Both the position numbers and the translations under genes were made by a program. From Carallia brachiata (Eukaryota; Streptophyta; Magnoliopsida; Malpighiales; Rhizophoraceae), in the NCBI GenBank assembly GCA_021464245.1, contig JADCRB010000024.1:994181-1058180 (forward strand): a stretch of DNA of 64,000 nt, in the 5' to 3' direction. This document shows positions 1 to 11,000 of the stretch, piece after piece (position 1 is the stretch's first letter; each line of letters starts with the position of its first letter). The notes under the pieces were generated by a model that saw nothing but the letters and a program-made list of their open reading frames with translations, did not search any database and was not told where the DNA came from.

Positions 1-460
1 CAACATATAAGCAGGCAATGAACATAACTGTCAAGCTTTGTTTCCACAAAAATGAAGTCAACAAGTAATTTTGGATTTCTTCACCCAAATGTTCCTATTC
101 GATGCAAAAATGAATAAATAAATTGAGGTAACTTAATCTCAGGTAACGGCGTATCGAAGTTATATAGATTATTATACAGACAATTCACGTTTTCTCAGTA
201 GAATAAAACCTAGAATGTAAAATCTATGATCCATTATCAACTAACTTTACCGCATTTTCTCACCTGCCAATCATCGGACCAGCGTCCTAAAAAATCAATT
301 AATTAATTTTTTTTAAAAAAAACCAATAAAAAAAAAGCACGTTCTACGGAATTACAGTTATCCGCAATTTCTAAGCAACAACAAAAAAAAAAAAAAAACG
401 CTCATAAAATACAAACTATTGAATATGAGGTTTCTATAGAAGAAGCTGATAGAAACTCAC
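1..460 (-). other. Intron 1 (partial) of the left-edge gene
   Basis: This stretch lies downstream, on the minus strand, of the splice donor at 460-459. It is AT-rich with A/T runs (about 303-340 and 384-398) and no recognisable coding segment. It is most simply the start of intron 1 of the gene whose first exon is at 461-571. The rest of that gene is outside the window. Confidence 0.5.
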
Positions 461-571
461 CCAAACGTAGTCCTCGACATCATCCATCCCAGCCAAAGCC
501 AAAACTCCAGCCTCCGCCTCCGCCTCCGCCTCCGCCGACGACGCCATTGCCGGTGGTTCCTCGTCGGACAT
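461..571 (-). CDS. First coding exon of an unidentified gene with a Glu-Ala repeat (partial)
   Basis: The exon encodes 37 residues starting MSDEEPPAMASS, followed by an (Glu-Ala) repeat and an acidic end, GMDDVEDYVW. The ATG is at 571. It ends at a strong donor (TGG|GTGAGT, intron from 460), in phase 0. The sequence upstream on this strand is a CT-rich leader, as is common in plant 5' UTRs, which supports the start. The Glu-Ala repeat is written by a GAGGCG hexanucleotide repeat at about 511-536, so its length may vary between alleles. An in-frame reading continues upstream to 931 but is low-complexity and looks like UTR. I do not recognise the family: the 37 residues are too short and the downstream exons are outside the window. 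Confidence 0.55.
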
Positions 572-974
572 TACAAAATAGAACAAAGCGACCGATTCAG
601 AGTCTTGGATGATGACCGCCGAAACACCGATACGCACGAACTTTCCGCTGAGTTTTTCGCTGGTTAATTTTATCAGAAGAAAAAAAAAAAAAACAACAGA
701 GAGAGAGAGAGAAAGAGAGGAAGAAATTATCGAAGGGAAGAGGAATGAGGAGAAAGGAAAAGAGAATAGGAGGAGGAGGAGGAGGGAGGGGATGGGAGGA
801 GGAGGTGTGCCATCTCCGTGTCCTTTCGTTTCACGCGCGGACCCAATTCCGCTACGTCTCTCTTTTCTCTCTCGCTCTCTCTCTCTCTCTCTCAGTCTTT
901 TCTCCTCTAGTTTACGACTCCACTCGACCACTTCCCTCGTTTACCTTTCTTTTTCTTTTCCTTCGGTCATGTCC

Positions 975-1034
<60 letters not shown>

Positions 1035-1100
1035 CGCATGCCAGTGCCTCCAGGGATCACAGCCGTTCCATTGTTTGACTTAGAGTTTTATTATTTTATG
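572..1100 (-). promoter_or_regulatory. 5' UTR and promoter region of the left-edge gene
   Basis: Read on the minus strand, this region holds CT-rich tracts (complement of the GA run at about 698-717) next to the ATG, typical of a plant leader. It also has a CT/GA microsatellite at 865-893 and a long TA dinucleotide tract at about 975-1028. Many spurious ORFs on both strands arise from these repeats. Confidence 0.45.
975..1028. repeat. (TA)n microsatellite
   Basis: Uninterrupted TA dinucleotides for about 54 bases, upstream of the minus-strand gene at 461-571. Likely length-polymorphic. Confidence 0.9.
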
Positions 1101-1104
1101 ATTA

Positions 1105-1320
1105 AATAAAATAGTTGTTAATTTTATTTTTTAATGAATAAAATTAATTTATAATTTAATATTATTTAAATGTTATTTTTAATTTTTTTATTCAAACGAA
1201 TTTTATTTATTATGTGATATAAAATTATAAGTTAATTACACTCACTTAAAAAAGTGAGTCAAAATAAAAATTTACTTTATTATTTTAATTATAAATGATT
1301 TTTTTGACAAGTATTCAGCG
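1105..1320. repeat. AT-rich dispersed repeat, family shared with 33592-33785
   Basis: This segment aligns by eye with 33592-33785. Both contain, in the same order, TTGTTAATTTTA, AAAATTAATTTA, a TATTATTTTTAATTTTTTTAT block, a TTATTATATGGTATAAGA-like block and a TTACA(T/C)TCACTTAA block. The shared order over some 190 bases indicates two copies of one mobile-element family, probably a MITE or its fragment. I could not define terminal repeats. Confidence 0.5.
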
Positions 1321-4179
1321 CAAATGTTGTGCACTAAACTTCGTTTTTTTGGCTGAAAAATAAAGAGGTAAGTAAGATTATTTACCGTACAGATTAATTA
1401 AGTAGAATTACGTTGAATCATCGTATATAACAGATTTAATTATTTCTATTGAATTTGTTAGTAAGTTATCCTCATGAATTCATTAGGCCATCAGCTTTAT
1501 AAGAAGAATAATACTTTTTTTTTAATAAATCTCACTCACTCTATTCTTAAAATTAAAAAATTATATGCATTCGCAACAAACTTCTTATTACGATGATATA
1601 TATATATATATGTATATATATAATAAGTTACTGCTCATTAACATAATTGATTTTTTTTATTTATTAAGAGTCTCATTGGTAATGAATTGTATAGTAAAAA
1701 TAATTCTTTTATTTTTGTACATCTCACATCTTTCATTTTTAAGATTAAAATAATCTTAGTTTAAACCACTAAAGTTATTCTCTTAGAAACAACTCATTGA
1801 TGTAATTGATAGAGTTTAATTTAATGTAATATGAGTGTATTTTGTTTGTTTTTTTTTAGTTGATCGGTTTTTATTATATTATTAGAGGGTTTATGAGCGA
1901 AAAGTTTGTGATTTGTTCACGCTTTCCATTTAATATGAGCAAGAAGTTTGTGATTAGTTTATGATTTGTTCACGCTTTCCATTTAATAGACTTAACAGTC
2001 ATTAAATAAATTTAAGAAAAATCATAATAACAAGGGAAAACGTTCATCGCCAACTTTATTTGGCCAGCTCAAAGGCATATTGTTAACATCGATCACAAAT
2101 ATACGTACTTATATTCTTATGAAACTATTGGAAAATGTGTGTTGTTATGATAAAGTTTTTTTTTTAAAAAATGAGACTTTTTATTTCTACATCTGACCTG
2201 TAAAATAATCTAAAAGAGTCAACAAGATTGACTGAAAAAATAGTCATAAGTCGCTTGAGTCACTAACATAGTTTGTATCAGGTACGGTAGAGTTGACTTT
2301 TATCCCAAAGGGTTATTCTCATGCACGTAACGTTGAACATTCGGGAGGGAGATGCAAAGAAGAGTTTGGAATTAGACAATTTGTACAACAATAAGAGTGA
2401 GAGAGAGCCGCCTCAATAAAACAAATGAATGAAGATCGGCGGCCGGCGAGATTGGGAGCTAGAGGTACACCACAACATTGCAATTGACTACCACGACAAC
2501 AAAGACAATAAATAATGTTCATGTCAAGAAACCCCTCTAAGTAAACCCCCCCCTCCCCATTGACATTTTATTTGATATGTGTCCACTGTTCGTTTTTCAG
2601 TTGGAATAATGATATCAATCACGATTCAATCTCTCAGTTAATCTAGTCGGTTCATAAAATTTCTTCTTACCTTAATGCGCAAAATTTCTCTTAATTTGTC
2701 ATATGAAATTATTTTCACATGAAATGGTTGAAATAAGTGGGAAAATTGAGTTATGATAACTATTAATATTTTCTAAATAAACCATTGACAATTTCTCCAT
2801 CTATTTGCCTAAAATAATTCAAGTCAATGATCAGAGTAAAACCTTCTTTGTTTCTTTTAATGGGATGGATGAAAATAGAGTAGGGAAGGGAGAAGGTGTC
2901 GTGTGGTGGCAGGCGATTTTTGTCAAGGAGTGGTTTATATGGGTCTGTGGAGCCTCATGGTGTGTTAGCTTAAGGAGTGGCCACGTTCAGCTTTCGAAAT
3001 CCACATGCAATCTTTGGGCTTATCGATATCCAATCGAATGTTTTATTACTGGCTATGATGGCTTTAGTGGAATGTTGAGATATAGGAATGCGACTGCCAT
3101 CAAAAACAAATTGCCTTTTTGGTCTTTATTGGAGTTGGGTCCGTCCTTGAACCATTTGGTGCTCTTGGAGTGAAAGATGCTTCGATTTTACTTTTGGTGT
3201 TGAGATAGAAAAGCATGAGTAGTAGTACTTTACAGATATGTCACAGACGTTTGTGTAAGAAATAGTACAAAGTATGTTGGACTGCTACGGTTAACTAAAA
3301 ATGAGCAAAACTCATATTGCCTAATTTGAGTTAACAATTATTCACTAATTCTATTTGATTAGACACACATTTAACTCTATTGGATGTCTAAAAAAATTTG
3401 AATTCATGATGTTACGATACAAACGAAGTTTTTCAACTATTAAAATCAATGATTTGGATGGCTTCTGCAATTTTATTAGAGATTATATTGATGATGATGT
3501 CTTAGTGGTTTCAGTACTTTTAAAAAGGAAAATTTTGGTAACAAAAAACCTTTCGGACAGAGCTAAATAATGCGCAAAAATACAATGATACACGTACCAC
3601 ATTGTAGGACTGAATTAACGCTCTATCCAAAGTAATACTAGAATAAGAGAGAAATGGAGAAGAGCTTTCAACAAATTAATGAAGTTTATTTGATGCATTC
3701 TAGACGAATGCTCATATACATGACCGTGACAGTGGAATGTATATTTGTGATTTGTACGTCATTCTGAGAACATCCATCGAAAGATCAAATTGTCCAATTC
3801 ATTGCATCTATGTAGAATATCCGTACGGAAAACAATGCCTTGTTTTTGTTACAGTTTCCATTTTTTTTTGTCATGTTCCTTTTAGTTTGGATGTAATGCT
3901 CTAGTTGTAGCTAAACTATGTTGATGACTAGTTTGGTTACTTTATGAATGTGCTTGGTTAATGAAGCTCGATGTACCTGCTGTCTTTGTAGATGAGCTGG
4001 CATAAACTGGATTTGGTTGCCTTCTTTTTAGCTCACTCTAGTTGAAACAGGAACTATGATTGTCAAGCTATGGTTAAACTATGATTGTAGCTATAAGCTA
4101 TGAAGATTATGTATTTCTTTGAGATCATTGTGAATGAAAGTGTGCTTGGTTTATGTTCATTCTCTTCTTTCCTCTTGCC
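1321..4179. other. Intergenic stretch
   Basis: AT-rich DNA with no supported gene. It holds a short (TA)n at about 1598-1622 and a small tandem duplication at 1893-1988. An open frame at 2805-3173 (plus, 122 codons) has no recognisable domain. 2319-2522 (minus) is Cys-rich but short and without support. Confidence 0.5.
1893..1988 (+). repeat. Two-copy short tandem duplication
   Basis: A unit beginning ATGAGC and ending TTGTTCACGCTTTCCATTTAAT occurs at 1893-1934 and again at 1935-1988. The second copy has about 11 extra bases from an internal partial duplication of the GTGATT...GATTTG segment. Confidence 0.8.
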
Positions 4180-5305
4180 ATCTCTCTGCTAATTCAAACT
4201 TTATTCCACATCTCTCCAACCTCTTTCTACATTTTAAATCCTCTGCCCTCCAAAATTTCGCTATCCCTCCTGGCCGGTGGTGGATAGTCACCACCGCCGG
4301 CTAGCCACCACCACCTTCCCTCCTCTCCTCGTCGTTATCTCTATTTCCCTCTCCTCTATGGTGGTTGTTCCCCCTTCTCCAGCCTCTCCTCCTCCTTCTC
4401 TGTTGGTGTGCTGCTTTTTTATCCTTAGATCTTGCTCAAATCAGGACGCGTTTGACCCTCTTTTCACCAGATCCAGGTTCTTTGCATGTTTGCCTTCAAG
4501 TTCACCGTTTCTACCATCTCCATCGTCATCTGCCCCGCCGCGTCAACCGCAGCCTACGGCGGCACCACCGTGTCATCTGCCGCTTGTGTGGCTCTGGTCC
4601 ACTTGGTTTCAGAAAAAGAAGGTTTCACGGAGGTCGTTGTCGCAGTGTCCACTACTGGAGCTGCTGCCGACGGCCCGATGGCCACTATTGTTCGTGTTGC
4701 TATCGACGACTTCTCTGCTTCCGCCACCCCTGTGGCAGCCTCTATTACTAGAGAAGCTGCTGCTTAGGTCGTCGGAGGTCACCTCGCCCCCACCGTTCTC
4801 CCTGTCGCCGCCGGCCACTTTGCCACCGTCAACCTGCTGTCTGTCCCCACCTCCTTTGGATCAATTTTTTGCTGCATTTTGAGTTGGGCAGTCCACTATA
4901 TTTGGCTTTACTTTGCTGTTGTTGTTGTGTTGTTTACTGCTTTTATGAGTATGTTTATTCTCAGGGAAAGAGTTGCCGGTTTCATTAGCTCAATTTCCTT
5001 CACTGTTTCGTCGATGTGCGATTGGTGCTGCTATGTGCAGCTATTTTCAACTAAGTTAGATCTGTTTGAGTTAAATAGGTTTACTTTTTGGTCGATTTCT
5101 TTTCTTATTCTGAGAATTTGTCAAAACGAGTTTCTTATCTCGTTAGATTATGGTCAGTTTGATCATGTTGATGTTGGTTTCAGATTGGCCGTCTTCTATT
5201 CCTGCCGAGTGCAGGTATCTGTTGCATCGTTGGTCGAAACCGTGTACGAAATTGAATATCATTAACGCAACATTTTTCTTTGTCAAAAAAAAATCTCTCT
5301 GCTAA
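4180..5305 (+). mobile_element. Non-LTR-type retroposon insertion (about 1.1 kb) with 13-bp TSD
   Basis: The 13-mer ATCTCTCTGCTAA occurs at 4180-4192 and again at 5293-5305. Immediately before the second copy is an A-run ending TGTCAAAAAAAAA. Target-site duplication plus polyA is the signature of target-primed reverse transcription (LINE, SINE or processed transcript). The insert (4193-5292) is GC- and CT-rich in its first 650 bases, unlike its surroundings. It contains overlapping open frames (4277-4882 and 4879-5265, plus) without recognisable LINE endonuclease or reverse-transcriptase motifs. It may be a severely truncated or non-autonomous LINE derivative, or a retroposed transcript. The boundaries are well supported but the identity is not. 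Confidence 0.65.
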
Positions 5306-5914
5306 CTCTCTCTTTGTTCTTAATGTTGTTGTAATAACACCATATTGCCCAACGTAAGATGACCCAACTAAAAAGGAAAATGTTAGAATTACGGATAGGA
5401 AGAGAAGGGTGGCGACAAGTGGGTCGAATTTCCCTTTTTTTCCCAAAAAAAAAAAAAAAATGATGTGCAAGCAATCAAAGTAGGATGTTCCTAAAAGTAT
5501 TATGATCAAGAAAAAATTACAGTACCAAAAGATTTATACCTGAACTTTTATTCTGAATATAACAATGCATCAAATCTTTACAATCAACATAATTTTTTTT
5601 ACAATTAAAAAAAGAAATATATATTATTATTTTATTGTAAAAAGTATTACAATGATTATAAAAAATTTAAATATAATTACGTTCAGGTAAATTTTCAAAC
5701 ATGAATTCTTCTAGTTGCTCATGCGAAACCCACACGGTTAGGTCAATGGGATCCAACCTAAAAGGAGGAAAAGTAGCTTGTAATCATATTATAAACTGAG
5801 TAATCTGCACGTATATGATTAGACTAAACCATAATAAAGCACTTTACCGTCAACTTCTAGAGATTTAAAAGCCGTTTTGTTTGCCATCACAATCACCTGT
5901 CCGTCTTGCTCAAT

Positions 5915-5984
5915 TGGAGTTGGCCCATAATTTAAAGCAATGTTTCCTCACGGTCAAAAAAAAAAAATGGAGTTGGCCCATAAT
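5915..5984 (+). mobile_element. 36-nt retroposon scar with 17-bp TSD
   Basis: The 17-mer TGGAGTTGGCCCATAAT is present at 5915-5931 and 5968-5984. Between the copies are 36 bases (5932-5967) ending CCTCACGGTC followed by a run of 12 A. This is what an extremely 5'-truncated LINE-type insertion looks like: only the last bases before polyA, then the tail. Confidence 0.75.
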
Positions 5985-7354
5985 AAAGTGAACATTAGCA
6001 CATGGTCGTTTATGATCGTCTTCTTTACCGAGTCAAAAAGGAGAGAGAATATTAGTTAGTGAAATCTACACCCGGCCTCTTGTCCCACGTAGGTAATTGG
6101 TATCTCAACGTCTGCCGCATTCATCTTCCTTCTCTAAACTATATTTTATGCCTCCACAAGTAATTCATTACATTTTTTAAGGCGGAAAAACCGCGAATAA
6201 AATATTTGTAGGACTATATGTAGTTCACATTGTAATCATATGTCAAACTATTACAAATGTTATCATCATTCGTGTGGTTGGATTGATAAGAGATTCAGGA
6301 TTCCGACTTTGTGGTCGAGAGTTTTAATTTCTCAATTTTCAATCATGGGGTGCCGCCTGTTTGTCTTTTGTAAATCTCTTCTGTCACTAGGACCCCTTTC
6401 GCCTCATCTCATGATTTCTAAGATTTCGGTCCTTTTGTTCTGAACTCTCATTTCTACGTAATTGGCACTAACATCATTTATAATTGAGGAGCCAACTTTC
6501 AATTTTCTCGTAATATATAAATGCAAATTCTGTTTGGTATATGGGGAAGTTCATTGGACTTGGTAATAAGACTTCCGTCTTTCAGTTGAGAATCCTGAAT
6601 TTTATTACGACCAGCCGTTCTCTTAGTGACTGCAGCTTTCATTTGCAGTTTCTTACCAAGAGTTTGCAGACTTCTTATCTTCTCATATTCGGCTAGCTTC
6701 CTTGAACTCGTAGCAAAAAGATTGTAAAAATTGAGAAAGTCAATATTTAATTACTAATTTAATTTTAGGACTTGAATTCGAGTCTCTGTAATGTCAGTTA
6801 ATTAAAAAAAAAAAAACCAATAGTTTAGCTCTAAGCTGTTTCGGTGACAAACAAATCAAATGGAGCAAGGTTACCTCATTTCCATAAGTGTCTGCAAAAT
6901 GCTGTCTCTTGCGCAATAAATATAGTGGTAAACTGGTTGTCTGCCTATTTTTGTATAATAATAGCAATGAAAGACAAGGATCCTCAGCATGCTTTTTAGT
7001 TGGAGTGATATTAACACCATCATCATCCATCTTTGCTTCAAAGGCAGTGAAGGGAACCCAAAAAAATAAACAAAAAAACACTTTTTGCTTGGATTTGCTT
7101 GCCAATCTTCCCCCAGAACTCCATGTCCTTCTCATTCTACTAGCCTGCCAATATGCAAATATGAGAATTCTCATGCTTCCATTGCCAGAATGAATTTGAA
7201 CATTTACAAGTTACAACTGATGGGCCTACAAAAACATAGAGGCATGAATTGGAATGTCACTTTTCATTGAAAAAAAGAAAAATCTCAAGAAAGAAACAAG
7301 AAGATGCTGAATTTGCAACTTATATTTCTGTGGTATCTTACAATTACAAGGAAT

Positions 7355-7402
7355 AACCTGCCTTCTAATCACTATCTTAACCTGCCTTCTAATCACTATC
7401 TT
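7355..7402 (+). repeat. 24-bp direct repeat, two copies
   Basis: AACCTGCCTTCTAATCACTATCTT occurs twice head-to-tail at 7355-7378 and 7379-7402, followed by the start of a third degenerate copy (AACCTACC). It lies in the likely 3' flank of the formin gene. Confidence 0.85.
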
Positions 7403-8090
7403 AACCTACCTATACAACACGTTTTGTGACGGGTCATGTCACAATCCCAACTAGACAAACAACAAAATTTTGGGGTGGGGGTGGTGTTTGGAGAATACCT
7501 TTTATGTTACAGGGAAAGAATTGAATTCTACTGTTAGGAGGATGGTTAGAGCTTTGTACATGTTTTCATGCTACAGCGGAATTTTTGCAATTTACATGAT
7601 GAAGGCGTCTGCTCTGATGCTGCAAACATCACGCGAATTGAATGGCAAATGCTGGAAACCGGATAACCTATTCGATGAAGTACATGCCATTGCAAACTTT
7701 CTTCATAAATTGATGGGACAAGGGCCTACTTGACCATCTTGTTAAACCATGCAGCGAAACTGTGCTGCTCCCTTAGCATTCGCATATCTAAAGTAGGCAA
7801 TCGCATAATGTGTGTGAACTCTAGCACTATGACCTTGTTGATCGTTAGAACCTGACAGAGTTCACATACTGCAAGAATCACTAGCCCCGAGGAATAGCCT
7901 TTTCACCTCGTTGGTGTCCCCCTTATAAGGCTCGTCTTTGTACTACGCCGAAAAAAGTACTGCAGTGGAGGACAGCGCAATTTGACGAGTCATCAGCAGT
8001 AATTTTTTGCCGCAATTCAATAAAAACATTGCAGCAGAATGCTGCAGAGGTGAGGCTGAATTGCTATGACAGGGGAAGGAACAAATTGAT

Positions 8091-11000
8091 TCACGTCTCT
8101 TTCGCACTCTTCTTTGTGAGATTGATTCCCTTTGCCTTCTCCATTTCAGCCTCCTTCTCCCCTTTCTTCTTCTCCAATTCAGCTTGTTTAAGATTTTCTT
8201 CATGGGCTTTCCGAAACAACCTCACAAAATTGAAAAGCGTCGTGGTAACTGCAATGATTATTACAGAATTTAAATTAAAAAAAAAAAGTTAATTTAGACT
8301 CTTCTCTAAGAGTTAACAAGAGAACAAAAAAAAATATTTTTGAATCTAGTAAAGCACGAAACTTCGTTTTCTCTAGAATCTTTTGTTCTCTCTCTCTCCC
8401 TCTCTCACTCACTCACACACACACACTAAAACAAAAAAAAAGACATGCAAGCGCACATCAACAAAGACCTCCTCACCCTCCTCAATATTTTTTTCATTCG
8501 TCCACCCAAAACTACGAAACCATAGTCGTCACTTAGTTATTTCTTCTCCCACCTAAACTTGCCTTCCATAGACATCCCTATCACAGGAGACCGAATTTTC
8601 ACAGGAGGCAAAAAGTTTTAAGTAGAAGAGAAACAACTCAGAAAGGTCATCAAGAAAATAGAAGATAATAAAGTTTATTCTCTATAAAACACCCTTTCTG
8701 ATCCCGTCCAACTATAGATATTATGCATCAAAGCGGTGACGTTAAAACTGAGTGATGCTATACCTTGCTCGAATGGGCAACGAGCAGGATCCTCCCCAAA
8801 GTAAAGTGCAAGGGCATCAGCATTTCTACCCTGTCAACCATAACAAAGGGATTAATGAAGCCAAACAAAGGCAACAGTACCTAATAGTATGTCAAAAAGA
8901 TGGTTAGAAAATTACCACCACAGAATACAGATTTGTCACAGACTCCACCTCTGTCTCAGCAACAGAAATAAACTCTTTAATGTCTAAAAGAAAAGAAAAA
9001 AAAGTACATTAAACATGGAAGAAAATGCTAATAAATGAAACAAGGTAAATCAAATACTAGTGAGCCAACAAAGCATGTTAACAAGACCTTATAAAGTAAA
9101 AAAATATGGAATATGGTCCAGAATCAATTGACCTTGGGAAGAAAAAAGGAAACGTTAAGCAAATATCCTAACCATGAGAAAACCAAGTCTGAGAAACCAG
9201 CCAATGAATGTATTGAATGATCATACACAGAATTATAAAAAAAAGCCAAATTTCCGATCCCATAAACAATTAAGCAGAAGAAGATACATTATTAACCTAA
9301 AAAAAATGTCCAAAACAAGAAACACTATTTTTACTTACCTTACAGAAGACTTCGGACACAGGACCATCATTTTCTGATGCTACTAACTCCTGCTTTATTT
9401 TTTCCAGGCCCTTGATTATTGCTTGCATTTCCTCTGCTAAAAATTTCAATTGTATCTGCAAGGAACCAAGTCCCTAGTCTTAACATAATCCAAAGTGCAG
9501 CTTTGAACAACTACCAATAAAACCAGTTGGGAACCTTAGATGCGGGCTCAAGGCTAACAAGGTCCAGGTGAAAATCTAGAAGCGCAGGTGACTTGGCAGC
9601 AAGCACCTGAAGGGACAAGAAAATCAAAGTTGAGGCCCAATTTAAACCAAAAGCTACTATTAATGTCCAACATATCAGAGAAGTGTTAGCAGTAAACACA
9701 AAAGATGCTGGAAGGAAAAAAAAAAATTATATATGGCTTCCATGGCCCTTGTTACTGCTTGCCGCGCAAGTATGATATCGTATTGCACCACTCTGAATGG
9801 TTGCTTAACTTTTAATTTTATGTCTTTTATAAATCAAGAAGATGGAGAAAAAATAACCGTAGGTCTGCATTAGCAGTGTACTTCCTTTGATAGCGGTTGC
9901 AATCATGTATTCAGAAGGAACACATATCAATTTCATCCTCATACCAATAATTTGGTCGCCAAGTTCAAGTCAGAAATGTGTTCACCATCCATCCTTCCTA
10001 ATAGTACTACATTATGATTACTTATTCCCCGCAAAAGGTAGTGATGTTCCACAAGCTCACTACATCAAGGCATTCCACGATATAGACATAAAATCATCCT
10101 TCTGACTGCATTTTTCAGTTACTACGAAAACTCGTATCCAACACAAATATTTAAGTTGTCAGGTGGTAAAGACCACGGACACTATATGCCATATCAAGAA
10201 TGTTATGCTCTTAATAACAGTGATAGAGAAAGAAAAAGCATAGACTAACTGTACCTTGCAGAGATAATGCATGAGTGTCATCTTGCTGTTGGAAGCCCGT
10301 GTGTCAGTGAGTTTTAAAAGACTATCCAACTTGAATCCAACTGCAGAACCTGCAAATTTGAGCAGCATTTGTAACTTGACATCAATTGTACAAAAGAGAT
10401 GGTTAAAAAATTATTCATTGTTTCGCCATTGAATAATCTAAAAGTACTACGAGCATTAGTTTCCTGTAAACAAACTATTAAAAGGCAATAATTCAAAAGG
10501 AGTGGTACAAAAAGAACAGGCATTGGAATCTGGAGAGAACATTCTTTCCTATCTTAATAGCATTGTACTTTGAGCTTGATCTCCGATCCATAAGATTAGA
10601 ACATGAAACAATTGCATTGAGAAAGATATAGCACCTTAAAAATATACAGAAAATTTCATTTAGCATCCACAAAACCAACCAGCTTAACTTACGTTGAGGT
10701 TGCTTAAAATACATTATTTCTAATTAATTCCAATAGTGTTCCGTAATTCCTTGGATTGACACAATCGTGCAAATTAACCAAACACCTTCAGTAAGTAGTT
10801 AACTTATACAAGTAAGAAATAAGAATTCTACGGTAATTATAAGGGACCTGGAGCACATAAGCAATGCACTGTGCCACTACCTCATTTGTGCTGTAGGATT
10901 GCATATAGATCTCCATAGTCCCCAAAACATAACATAGTTTGATGCTGCCGAAATATGACCCAATTCAATGTTTTCAGCACTAAGACAAACATAATCCAGT

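Larger units (their letters stand above)
5306..8090. other. Intergenic region and 3' flank of the formin gene
   Basis: No supported gene on either strand. It holds a minute retroposon scar at 5915-5984 and a two-copy 24-bp tandem repeat at 7355-7402. The last several hundred bases (about 7400-8090, minus) should contain the formin 3' UTR. Open frames at 6794-7174 (minus) and 7470-7733 (plus) show no domains. Confidence 0.45.

Noticed and set aside
2805..3173. 122-codon open frame (plus)
   Set aside because: No domain, no family resemblance and no sign of splicing or neighbouring exons. Kept as intergenic.
4277..4882. Pro/Ser/Leu-rich open frame
   Set aside because: Low-complexity frame inside a retroposon with several overlapping alternatives. 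Not a credible gene by itself.
7470..7733. 87-codon plus frame
   Set aside because: Lies in the formin 3' flank, no recognisable domain.
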